From the NCBI RefSeq assembly GCF_003850565.1, contig NZ_CP027706.1, positions 1,736,001-1,800,000 of the forward strand: DNA of 64,000 nucleotides, read 5' to 3'. The position numbers and the translations under genes are program-made. The stretch is from Pseudomonas sessilinigenes (GTDB taxonomy: Bacteria; Pseudomonadota; Gammaproteobacteria; Pseudomonadales; Pseudomonadaceae). Positions 18,601 to 25,820 of the stretch are shown piece after piece (within the stretch, counting starts at the first letter, position 1; each line of letters opens with the position of its first letter). The notes beneath the pieces were generated by a model. The model was not told where the DNA came from, did not search any database, and worked only from the letters and a program-made list of their open reading frames with translations.

Positions 18601-19222
18601 CCAGCCCCTGGCCGATGCGCTGTCGAGCATGCACAGCGATATCCGGGTCGTGCCCAACATGCTCGCGCCAGATCCCTGGGCGACCTTGACCTCCCGCCGA
18701 GGCACTTCCAGCAAACCTCGAGTGGGCTGGGGTGGCGGCACCAGCCACACCGGTGACCTGGAGATCATTGCCGATGTGGTGCGCGAATTGGCCAATGAGG
18801 TGGAGTGGGTGTTCTTCGGCATGTGCCCCGACGAACTACGGCCCTATCTGCATGAGTTCCATCCGGCGATCAGCTTGCAGAGCTACCCCTTCAAGTTGGC
18901 CAGCTTGAACCTGGACCTGGCCCTGGCACCGCTGGAGTTCCATATCTTCAATGACTGCAAGAGCAATCTGCGGTTGTTGGAGTACGGCGCCTGCGGCTAT
19001 CCGGTAATTTGCACCGATACCGAGGCCTATCGCGGCTTCCTGCCGTGCACCAAGGTGCTGAGCAACAGCACCGAGGAGTGGTTGCAGGCCATTCGCATGC
19101 ACCTGGCCGACCCGGCGGCCAGCTATCGCATGGGCGATGAGCTGCGCGCGGCAGTGCATCGCGATTTCATGCTGCGCAGCGACAACCTGCAGCACTGGTT
19201 GTGGGGGTGGCTGCCGGATTGA
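15653..19222 (+). CDS. Large multidomain flagellin glycosyltransferase (FgtA/Fgt1-like)
   Basis: A protein of 1189 residues with at least three glycosyltransferase modules. A GT2 domain sits at about 7-230 (VSIVIPAFNP, VVCDDS, LCDDD). A second, degenerate GT2-like block covers about 345-560. A further GT2 domain lies at about 577-800 (VSIIITCGD, LLLLSHDAQICTRDWLDELLNQAQRPEVG). The C-terminal part at about 870-1189 is GT1/GT4-like (GWGGGTSHTGDLEII, LLEYGACGYPVICTD). No membrane segments are seen. Position between flgL and fliC and the architecture match the FgtA/Fgt1 enzymes that glycosylate flagellin in P. aeruginosa and P. syringae. Acceptor and sugar are inferred. The GTG start at 15653 begins MNQAPLVSIVIP; an earlier in-frame start is possible. 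Confidence 0.82.
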   Translation: MNQAPLVSIVIPAFNPRFFAQALDSALAQTYQPLEIVVCDDSAGDEIQRIVEGVCEPAHPVRYLRNPQRLGLQKNILRGVQEADGELIKVLCDDDRLFAPSVALQAPILAEYPEVSLVCGLRVFSDAGNSILPSRLDNSCFSLCDSVFKGDDMLGILEGWQSNYLGNFSSTLMRRADVLELLPALIQEGAGFVALLDTALFICLLRRGNLATLNTVLSCERLYPGRFSATPEVLKLAGSEWDWLKQMLAARAGESAPAAGWVRYVDLVRAGEEPRRWQELCVTRVLGNRNTVVNGRVGGASQSYEEFYREWLGSRCLSPSEQRHLPQRLDSWSRQARIVPVVIDVDGSAVALERTLSSLDAQLYAPQAVLVLSDADCSTRERVLQQPLRGDGLQQLNELLPQLEGCDWFYLLQAGDRLSASALLVLAERIASIPTMLGAYSDEGALVESESVEPVFKPDFNLDLMRSYPYVGRTLAFSRERVLAEGGFDPARGELAPHDLLWRLVEAAGPQAIEHIAEIQVESEFSFAQWLSRPQVIEASEGLVSAHLQRIGVEHRICHDDLPLINRIDYLHGKRPLVSIIITCGDSLAALQRCVESLIEQTAYNHYEILLVDAGSRDPAMADWLAAMAQLGASLLRVLACDGGGNQAALVNEVAAQARGEYLLLLSHDAQICTRDWLDELLNQAQRPEVGIVGARILAADGSILHAGQVLGLAGPVGSPFVGEALGARGYMQRLQVVQNWSAVSADCLMVRKEVFDSLGGLAQEDFNTGLGVADFCLRVDRDGYLVVWTPHATLMQGAASRVDGAVTQEVLVSDQEAFYRRWLARIARDPAYNPALSLGFSSFSLEPTLRNNWNPFYSRSLPLILGLPVNGTATGHYRVTGPLSALEESGRVISRVSYESPSMVEIERLSPDTIVLQGRYSEGSAGDILRMKKYSSALRIFELDDYVVSAPKKNSHTRNKPANTEQMLREGIAMCDRVVVTTQPLADALSSMHSDIRVVPNMLAPDPWATLTSRRGTSSKPRVGWGGGTSHTGDLEIIADVVRELANEVEWVFFGMCPDELRPYLHEFHPAISLQSYPFKLASLNLDLALAPLEFHIFNDCKSNLRLLEYGACGYPVICTDTEAYRGFLPCTKVLSNSTEEWLQAIRMHLADPAASYRMGDELRAAVHRDFMLRSDNLQHWLWGWLPD

Positions 19223-19229
19223 TGGGGCC

Positions 19230-19254
19230 GGCCCGCGCATCCTCAGTGCGGGCC
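19230..19254 (+). terminator. Hairpin after the first glycosyltransferase
   Basis: GGCCCGC (19230-19236) pairs with GCGGGCC (19248-19254) across an 11-base loop, 8 bases after the stop codon, followed by only a short GCCGTTT. The rest of the 249-base gap to rfbF (19223-19471) shows no gene I can support and no clear sigma-54 or sigma-28 promoter, although an operon promoter is expected there. Confidence 0.4.
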
Positions 19255-19471
19255 GCCGTTTCCGGCGCGGGGGCTCGCTCCTCGGCTCAGGAGTGTGTGC
19301 CTGGGTGGTTTTCGAAGGCAGGCCGCACACTTGGCGCAGTTCCTGCAAGTCTTGCTCATATCGCCATAAAACCTTCACCGCGCTGCGGTGCCGGCTGCAT
19401 GGGATCTGCGTCTGGTGCTCTGCCAGGCCTCAAGAGGGCTGATTCAGCCCGCGAAGAGCAAGAGGACAGCG

Positions 19472-20245
19472 ATGAAGGCAGTAATTCTGGCAGGTGGCCT
19501 GGGTACGCGTATCAGCGAGGAGTCCCATCTCAAGCCCAAGCCCATGATCGAGATCGGCGGCAAGCCAATTCTTTGGCACATCATGAAGTTGTATTCCGCC
19601 CATGGGATCCATGACTTCGTGATTTGCCTGGGCTACAAGGGCTACGCGATCAAGGACTTCTTCGCCAACTACTTCCTGCACACCTCGGACGTGACCTTCG
19701 ACATGCGCAACAACCGCATGGATGTGCACCAGAACTACAGCGAGCCCTGGAGCGTGACCCTGATCGACACGGGCGAGGAGACCATGACCGGTGGTCGCCT
19801 GCGTCGGGCCGGGCGTTACCTGCAGGACGAAGAAGCGTTCTGTTTCACCTATGGCGATGGCGTGTCCGACCTGGATATCGGCGCCCTGGTGGCGTTCCAC
19901 AAGGCCCACGGCAAGCTGGCCACGGTGACGGCGGTGCAGCCGCCCGGCCGTTATGGCGCTCTGGAGCGCGATGGCGATCAGGTCATGGGCTTCACCGAGA
20001 AACCTCGGGGCGATGGTGGCTGGATCAATGGCGGGTTCTTTGTCCTGTCGCCCAAGGTGCTGCCTTACATACAGGGCGATAGCACCACCTGGGAAGCGGA
20101 GCCGCTGATGCAATTGGCCCGGGACGAGCAACTGCGAGCCTTCGAGCACGGCGGCTTCTGGCAGCCGATGGATACCCTGCGCGACAAGAATCACCTGGAA
20201 CAACTCTGGCAAAGCGGGGAGGCCCCGTGGAAGCAGTGGGACTGA
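19472..20245 (+). CDS. rfbF: Glucose-1-phosphate cytidylyltransferase
   Basis: A 257-residue nucleotidyltransferase, the same length as RfbF. The N-terminal [15 protein letters not shown] binds the nucleotide and [17 protein letters not shown] is typical of the CDP-glucose enzymes. It makes CDP-glucose from CTP and glucose-1-phosphate. The start at 19472 has an AGAGGA site. It overlaps the dehydratase gene by 19 bases and opens a run of about 13 closely packed genes reaching pseI. Confidence 0.92.
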   Translation: MKAVILAGGLGTRISEESHLKPKPMIEIGGKPILWHIMKLYSAHGIHDFVICLGYKGYAIKDFFANYFLHTSDVTFDMRNNRMDVHQNYSEPWSVTLIDTGEETMTGGRLRRAGRYLQDEEAFCFTYGDGVSDLDIGALVAFHKAHGKLATVTAVQPPGRYGALERDGDQVMGFTEKPRGDGGWINGGFFVLSPKVLPYIQGDSTTWEAEPLMQLARDEQLRAFEHGGFWQPMDTLRDKNHLEQLWQSGEAPWKQWD

Positions 20246-21309
20246 GCGCGCAATTCTGGCGGGGAAAGCGTGTCCTGCTGACCGGCCACACCGGCTTCAA
20301 GGGTAGTTGGCTGAGCCTGTGGCTGGAGAGCCTGGGCGCCCAGGTCAGCGGTTTCGCCCTGGACCCTGGAACCGAGCCGAGCCTGTTCGAGCTGGCCCGG
20401 GTGGCCGAAGGCATCGATGACCATCGCGGTGATCTGCGCGACCTGGGCAGCCTGCTGGAGCTGATTGCCCGCACGGAGCCGGAGATCGTCCTGCACCTGG
20501 CGGCCCAGCCGCTGGTCCGCGAGGCCTACCGCGACCCGCTGGGTACTTACTCGAGCAACGTCATGGGCACCCTGAACCTGTTGGAGGCGATCCGCCAGGT
20601 CGGCGGAGTACGAGCCTGCGTGCTGGTCACTACCGACAAGGTCTATGCCAACCAGGAGTGGCTGTGGCCCTACCGGGAGAACGAGCCCCTGGGCGGGCAT
20701 GATCCCTATAGCAGCAGCAAGGCCTGCTGCGAATTGCTGGCGCAGTCCTATGCGTCGTCGTTTTTTCCTGCCCAGCGTCATGACGAGCACGGCCTGGCCC
20801 TGGCCACGGCACGTGCCGGCAATGTCCTGGGTGGCGGTGACTTCGCGCCGGAGCGCTTGATACCCGATGTGCTCAAGGCCTGGTCCGCCGGTGAACCGGT
20901 GACCTTGCGCTATCCCCAGGCCGTGCGCCCCTGGCAGCACGCCCTGGAGCCCCTGGCCGGCTACCTGCAACTGGCCGCCGGGTTGTACCAGCAAGGCCCG
21001 GAGTTCGCCGGGGCCTGGAATTTCGGCCCTAGCGAGCAGGACATGTGCAGCGTCGGCGATGTCGTGGAGTTGCTGGCCCGGCATTGGCCGGCAGCGCCGG
21101 GCTTGCGAATCGAACCGAGTGAACTGCATGAAGCCGGGCTGTTGCGCCTGGACAGCAGCCGCGCCCGCCAACTGCTGGGCTGGCAGCCGCGCTGGAGCCT
21201 GGAGCAATGCCTGACGCAGACCCTGGACTGGCACCTGGCCTGGAAGGGCGGTGCGGACATGCGCGCCGTGACCTTGGGCCAGTTGAACCTGTATCGAGGC
21301 GCACTGTGA
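20227..21309 (+). CDS. rfbG: CDP-glucose 4,6-dehydratase
   Basis: A 360-residue extended SDR enzyme. NAD is bound by [10 protein letters not shown] (about 20-29). The catalytic residues sit in [11 protein letters not shown] and in YSSSKACCE (Tyr-x3-Lys). It converts CDP-glucose to CDP-4-keto-6-deoxyglucose. The start is a GTG at 20227 with GGGGAGG upstream, inside the end of rfbF. The 3-dehydrase gene rfbH/ascC, which would lead to 3,6-dideoxy sugars, is absent from this window, so the pathway goes elsewhere. Confidence 0.92.
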   Translation: MEAVGLSAQFWRGKRVLLTGHTGFKGSWLSLWLESLGAQVSGFALDPGTEPSLFELARVAEGIDDHRGDLRDLGSLLELIARTEPEIVLHLAAQPLVREAYRDPLGTYSSNVMGTLNLLEAIRQVGGVRACVLVTTDKVYANQEWLWPYRENEPLGGHDPYSSSKACCELLAQSYASSFFPAQRHDEHGLALATARAGNVLGGGDFAPERLIPDVLKAWSAGEPVTLRYPQAVRPWQHALEPLAGYLQLAAGLYQQGPEFAGAWNFGPSEQDMCSVGDVVELLARHWPAAPGLRIEPSELHEAGLLRLDSSRARQLLGWQPRWSLEQCLTQTLDWHLAWKGGADMRAVTLGQLNLYRGAL

Positions 21310-21866
21310 GCGAGTTCCAGGTGATGCCCCTGGCCCTGGCGGGGCTGTCGGAGGTGCGCCACAAGCGCTTCGAAGATCAGCGCGGGCATTTCTCGCGACT
21401 GTTCTGCGAGGGCAGCCTGGGCGCCTTCGGCCAGCCGTTTCACATTCGCCAGATCAACCATTCCTGTACTCGCGAACGTGGCAGCGTGCGCGGCCTGCAT
21501 TACCAGACCGCGGCGCGTCCCGAGGCCAAGCTCATTACCTGCCTGCGTGGCGAAGTCTGGGACGTGGCAGTGGACTTGCGCGCCGATTCGCCGACCTTCC
21601 TGCACTGGCATGCCGAGCACTTGCGTGCTGGCGATGGCCGCAGCTTGCTGCTGCCAGCGGGTTTTGCCCATGGCTTCCAGGCCCTGAGCGACGATGCCGA
21701 ATTGTTGTACCTGCACAGCGCCGACTATGCCCCGGAGCACGAGGCCGGGCTGTCGGTGCTGGACCCGAGGCTGGCGATCGATTGGCCATTGCCTGTCAAT
21801 AATCTGTCGAGCCGCGATGCCAGCCATCCCTTGCTCGATGCCGCCTTCGCTGGAGTGAAACTATGA
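21306..21866 (+). CDS. dTDP-4-dehydrorhamnose 3,5-epimerase-like protein
   Basis: A 186-residue RmlC-type cupin. The motifs QINHSCTRERGSVRGLHYQ and LLPAGFAHGFQAL contain the histidines and the sheet typical of the family. By context it epimerises the CDP-4-keto-6-deoxyhexose at C3, C5 or both. The GTG start overlaps the rfbG stop by 4 bases (GTGA). Which carbons it acts on, and whether before or after methylation, cannot be read from sequence. Confidence 0.82.
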   Translation: MSEFQVMPLALAGLSEVRHKRFEDQRGHFSRLFCEGSLGAFGQPFHIRQINHSCTRERGSVRGLHYQTAARPEAKLITCLRGEVWDVAVDLRADSPTFLHWHAEHLRAGDGRSLLLPAGFAHGFQALSDDAELLYLHSADYAPEHEAGLSVLDPRLAIDWPLPVNNLSSRDASHPLLDAAFAGVKL

Positions 21867-23089
21867 ATTGCCGTGGTTGCGGCGCATGCCTGAGCCTGCC
21901 CCTGATCGACCTGGGTACCTCGCCACCTTCCAATGCTTACTTGCGCGCTGAACAACTGGACCAGGCCGAGCAGTGGGTGCCGCTCAAGGTCCAGGTCTGC
22001 CAGCAATGCTGGTTGGTGCAGACCGAGGACTACACCCGCGCCGACCACCTGTTCGATGCCGACTACGCCTACTTCAGCTCGTTTTCCAGCACCTGGCTCA
22101 AGCACGCCCAGGACTATGTGGCGCAAATGGTCGAGCGTTTCGGGCTCGATTCGCAGAGCCGGGTGGTGGAGATCGCGGCGAACGATGGCTACCTGCTGCA
22201 GTATGTGGCCGAGCGCGGTATTCCCTGCCTGGGCGTCGAGCCGACCCACAGCACTGCCCAGGCAGCGCGGGACAAGGGGCTGTTGATTCGTGAAGCGTTC
22301 TTCGGCCTGGAAACCGCCCGCGAACTGGTGGCGCAGGGCTGGGCTGCGGACCTGATGGCAGCCAATAACGTGCTGGCCCACGTGCCGGACATCAACGATT
22401 TCCTGGGTGGTTTTGCCACCCTGCTCAAGCCGGCGGGGGTGGCGACCTTCGAGTTCCCGCAATTGCTGAGCCTGATGGCCGGGCAACAGTTCGACACCCT
22501 GTATCACGAGCACTATTCGTATCTTTCCCTGACAGCGGTCATGGGGCTCTGTCAGCGCAATGGCCTTGAGGTCTTCGATGTCCAGGCCCTCAAGACCCAT
22601 GGCGGCTCGCTGCGGGTCTTCGTCCAGCGCCAGGGCGTGGCGTCGCGTCCGGTGCAGGACAGCGTCGTCCGGCAATTGCGCTTGGAGCATGAGGCGGGGG
22701 TGACGACCACCGAGTACTACCAGACCCTGGCGCCGGCGGCGCAGGGCATCAAGCACGAGTTGCTCAGGTTCCTGCTCCAGGCCAAGGCCGAGGGCAAGCG
22801 CGTGGTGGGCTATGGGGCGGCGGCCAAGGGCAATACCCTGCTCAACTATGCCGGGATCAAGGCCGACCTGCTGGCCTGGGTCGCTGATGCCAGCCCGCAC
22901 AAGCAAGGCAAGTTCCTGCCGGGTAGCCGGATTCCCATCGTGGCGCCCGAGCGTATCGATATTGAACGGCCCGATTATGTGTTGGTGCTGCCGTGGAACC
23001 TGCTGGCGGAGGTCAGTGAGCAACTGGCCCAGGTTCGCCAGTGGGGCGCTCGGTTCGTGATCGCCGTGCCGGAGCTGAAAGTACTATGA
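21863..23089 (+). CDS. Zinc-type sugar C-methyltransferase (TylCIII/NovU family)
   Basis: A 408-residue SAM-dependent methyltransferase with the three-part layout of the sugar C-methyltransferases. It has an N-terminal zinc site (CRGC near residue 3 and VCQQC near residue 46), a class I SAM domain (VVEIAANDGYLLQ, about 103-115), and a C-terminal domain with GYGAAAKGNTLLNY. This family puts a methyl group on C3 of 4-keto-6-deoxy nucleotide sugars. It begins at the epimerase stop (ATGA) and ends at the reductase start (ATGA). The product is inferred to be a 3-C-methyl-branched 6-deoxyhexose on CDP. Confidence 0.88.
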   Translation: MNCRGCGACLSLPLIDLGTSPPSNAYLRAEQLDQAEQWVPLKVQVCQQCWLVQTEDYTRADHLFDADYAYFSSFSSTWLKHAQDYVAQMVERFGLDSQSRVVEIAANDGYLLQYVAERGIPCLGVEPTHSTAQAARDKGLLIREAFFGLETARELVAQGWAADLMAANNVLAHVPDINDFLGGFATLLKPAGVATFEFPQLLSLMAGQQFDTLYHEHYSYLSLTAVMGLCQRNGLEVFDVQALKTHGGSLRVFVQRQGVASRPVQDSVVRQLRLEHEAGVTTTEYYQTLAPAAQGIKHELLRFLLQAKAEGKRVVGYGAAAKGNTLLNYAGIKADLLAWVADASPHKQGKFLPGSRIPIVAPERIDIERPDYVLVLPWNLLAEVSEQLAQVRQWGARFVIAVPELKVL

Positions 23090-23952
23090 GTGGCCTTAAG
23101 GTGCTGGTCACCGGGGCCACCGGCTTTGTTGGCCGGCACCTGGTCGCGGCCTTGCTGGCCCGCGGTTGCCAGGTGCGGGCGGTGGCCCGGGATGTGGAGA
23201 AGGCCCGCCGGATGCCCTGGTTCGAGGCCGTGGAGTTTCGTGCCCAGGATGTGCATGCCGCGGATATCGACATGGCGGCGCTGGTGGATGGCGTCGATGC
23301 CTTGGCGCACCTGGCCTGGCCTGGCCTGCCGAACTACCAGGCGCTGTTTCACCTGGAGCACAACCTGATGGCCGACTACCGCTTCATCAAGGCGGTGGTC
23401 GAGGCTGGCGTCTCCCAGGTGCTGGTCACCGGTACCTGTTTCGAGTACGGCATGCAGAGCGGGCCGCTGGACGAGCAGACCGAGGCTCGGCCAGGCAATC
23501 CCTATGGCTTGGCCAAGCACAGCCTGCACTTGTTCCTCCAGGCCCTGCAGCAGCACGTGCCTTTCAGCTTGCAATGGGCCCGGCTGTTCTACCTCCATGG
23601 GCCGGGACAGAATCCGAAGAGCCTGCTGGCGGCCCTGGATCGGGCCATCGATGCCGGTGACGAGTCTTTCGACATGTCCGGTGGCGAGCAGCTACGGGAT
23701 TACCAGGCCATCGAGGACGCTGCCGAGCAGTTGGCCGCGCTGTTGCAGGTCCGGACGTTCTCCGGGGCCGTCAACTGTTCCAGCGGCCAGCCGGTATCGG
23801 TGCGTTCGCTGGTGGAGCGGCAGATCGCCCAGCGTGGCTCGTCGATCCGCCTGAATCTTGGACACTACCCCTATCCGGACTACGAACCCATGGCGTTCTG
23901 GGGCTTGAACCAGCGCCTGCGACAATTGACGGGAGCTGCACATGACGCATGA
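23086..23952 (+). CDS. NAD(P)-dependent SDR, probable 4-ketoreductase
   Basis: A 288-residue extended SDR with the cofactor loop TGATGFVGRHL (about 9-19) and the active-site pair in PYGLAKH. By position after the C-methyltransferase it most likely reduces the C4 ketone to finish the CDP-branched sugar, as TylCII-type reductases do. It overlaps its neighbours by 4 bases at the start and 11 at the end. Confidence 0.75.
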   Translation: MSGLKVLVTGATGFVGRHLVAALLARGCQVRAVARDVEKARRMPWFEAVEFRAQDVHAADIDMAALVDGVDALAHLAWPGLPNYQALFHLEHNLMADYRFIKAVVEAGVSQVLVTGTCFEYGMQSGPLDEQTEARPGNPYGLAKHSLHLFLQALQQHVPFSLQWARLFYLHGPGQNPKSLLAALDRAIDAGDESFDMSGGEQLRDYQAIEDAAEQLAALLQVRTFSGAVNCSSGQPVSVRSLVERQIAQRGSSIRLNLGHYPYPDYEPMAFWGLNQRLRQLTGAAHDA

Positions 23953-25012
23953 GTTGTATCGGGTCGCCGACCTGCCGGTGTTGCAGAACCGCACCTTCGC
24001 CGATGCTCGCAGCGCCCAGGCTTCGGCCAGCGCGGACATGGTCCTGGTGCAGGACCTGCAAAGCGGGTTGGTCTATAACCAGGCCTTCGATGCCGACAAG
24101 CTCAGCTACGACAGCGACTACCAGAACGAACAGGCCCATTCGGCGCAGTTCCAGCGGCATCTGATGGATGTCGAGGGCATTGTCGCCCGGCACTTCAAGG
24201 GACAAAGGCTGATCGAGGTCGGTTGCGGCAAGGGGTATTTCCTCGAGCTGTTGCGCAGCCTGGATTACTCCATCACCGGTATCGACCCGGCCTATGAGGG
24301 CGATAATCCAGAAGTGATCAAGGCCCCGTTCACCCGTGACCTGGGGTTGTCCGCCGAGGCCATCGTGTTGCGCCATGTGCTGGAGCACATTGCCGACCCG
24401 CTGGCGTTCCTCAAGGAAATCGCCAGGGCCAACCAGGGTGGGCAGATCTATATCGAGGTGCCTTGCTTCGACTGGATCCTGGAGCATCGTGCCTGGTTCG
24501 ATGTGTTCTACGAGCACGTGAACTATTTCCGCCTCGACGACTTGCGGCGGATGTTCGGCACGGTGCATGAGGCCGGGCACCTGTTTGGTGGCCAGTACCT
24601 GTATGTGGTCGCGGACCTCGGTAGCCTCAAGGACCAGTTGCAGGCGCCTGCCCAGCCTTTGCAGATGCCGGTGGACTTCACCGCCAGCATCGAGCAGGCC
24701 AAGCGCATCATCGGTTCGGCTCCGCAGGCGGGTGCCGGTATCTGGGGGGCATCTTCCAAGGGCGTGATCTATTCGCTGTTCCTGCAACGCGCCGGAGTGG
24801 CGGTGGACCAGGTGGTGGACATCAACCCTGCCAAGCAAGGGCGCTACCTGCCGCTGAGCGGCATGCGCGTGTCATCGCCGCAAGAGGCCATGCAGGTGCT
24901 GCCGGAAGGGGCCAACCTGTTCGTGATGAATTCCAATTACCTAGAAGAGATCAAGCGCATGACCGATGGCCGTTATGTCTATCACGCCGTCGACAGCGCT
25001 TCATTCCGATAA
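23942..25012 (+). CDS. Class I SAM-dependent methyltransferase
   Basis: A 356-residue protein. The SAM motif LIEVGCGKGYFLEL lies at about residues 90-103, followed by ITGIDPAY and VLRHVLEHIADPLAFLKE. The C-terminal half has GAGIWGASSKGVIYSLFLQ, resembling the C-terminal domain of the C-methyltransferase family, but the N-terminal zinc cysteines are missing. It overlaps the reductase gene by 11 bases. It may methylate the sugar of this pathway; the target is unknown. Confidence 0.7.
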   Translation: MTHELYRVADLPVLQNRTFADARSAQASASADMVLVQDLQSGLVYNQAFDADKLSYDSDYQNEQAHSAQFQRHLMDVEGIVARHFKGQRLIEVGCGKGYFLELLRSLDYSITGIDPAYEGDNPEVIKAPFTRDLGLSAEAIVLRHVLEHIADPLAFLKEIARANQGGQIYIEVPCFDWILEHRAWFDVFYEHVNYFRLDDLRRMFGTVHEAGHLFGGQYLYVVADLGSLKDQLQAPAQPLQMPVDFTASIEQAKRIIGSAPQAGAGIWGASSKGVIYSLFLQRAGVAVDQVVDINPAKQGRYLPLSGMRVSSPQEAMQVLPEGANLFVMNSNYLEEIKRMTDGRYVYHAVDSASFR

Positions 25013-25031
25013 TTTTCAGTGAGACCCGAAC

Positions 25032-25769
25032 ATGAGCGAGAACAACGTCATTCAAGCCTTCGAACAAGAGTGCCAGGCGCAGATCAGCGCCCAGGGCCAG
25101 GATGAAAAGCTCAAGGGCCTGGCGCGGGATTTTTTCAATGAGTCCGCGACCCACAAGTACAGCTATCACTTCTCCTGGATGGGGCGGCCGATCATCCAGT
25201 TGCCCCAGGACATGATGGCGATGCAAGAGATCATCTGGCAGGTCAAGCCGGACCTGATAATCGAGTGCGGCATCGCCCATGGCGGGTCGATCATCTACTA
25301 CGCCTCGCTGCTGGAGTTGCAGGGCCATGGCGAAGTGCTGGGGATCGACCTGGACATTCGTCCCCACAACCGCGAGGCCATCGAGCAGCATCCGATGAGC
25401 AAGCGTATTCGCATGATCGAGGGTTCGAGCATCGATCCGGCCATCGCCGAACAGGTACGGGCCGCGGCCGCCGGCAAGAAAGTGATCCTGGTCCTGGACT
25501 CCAACCACACCCACGAGCATGTGCTCGAAGAGCTGCGCCTGTATGCGCCGCTGGTGTCGGTGGATAGCTATTGCGTGGTCATGGACACGGTTGTCGAGGA
25601 CATGCCGGCAGACTTCTTCCCGGATCGTCCCTGGGGGCCGGGAGACAACCCGAAGACCGCAGTGTGGGCCTATCTGGAGGAGAACCGTGATTTCGAGATC
25701 GACTATCAGATGCAGAACAAGCTGCTGATCACCGTGGCACCGGACGGCTATCTGCGTCGGGTTCGTTGA
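25032..25769 (+). CDS. CmcI/RhlC-like methyltransferase (cephalosporin hydroxylase family)
   Basis: A 245-residue protein of the family annotated as cephalosporin hydroxylase (CmcI). The motif LIIECGIAHGGSIIYYASLLE is the SAM-binding loop, followed by GIDLDIRP and LVLDSNHTHEHVLEELR, with acidic and histidine residues suited to a metal. Despite the family name, members in carbohydrate clusters are usually thought to be O-methyltransferases. Here it probably modifies the flagellar glycan. It starts 19 bases after the preceding methyltransferase gene. Confidence 0.7.
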   Translation: MSENNVIQAFEQECQAQISAQGQDEKLKGLARDFFNESATHKYSYHFSWMGRPIIQLPQDMMAMQEIIWQVKPDLIIECGIAHGGSIIYYASLLELQGHGEVLGIDLDIRPHNREAIEQHPMSKRIRMIEGSSIDPAIAEQVRAAAAGKKVILVLDSNHTHEHVLEELRLYAPLVSVDSYCVVMDTVVEDMPADFFPDRPWGPGDNPKTAVWAYLEENRDFEIDYQMQNKLLITVAPDGYLRRVR

Positions 25770-25820
25770 ATATCAATAGCGGCAGGAACCAGGCGCTTGG
25801 CCGTTGGTGGGGAAAGGCAT

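Noticed and set aside
19472..21309. A 3,6-dideoxyhexose (abequose/tyvelose-type) pathway
   Set aside because: rfbF and rfbG fit, but the CDP-4-keto-6-deoxyglucose 3-dehydrase gene is missing from the window.
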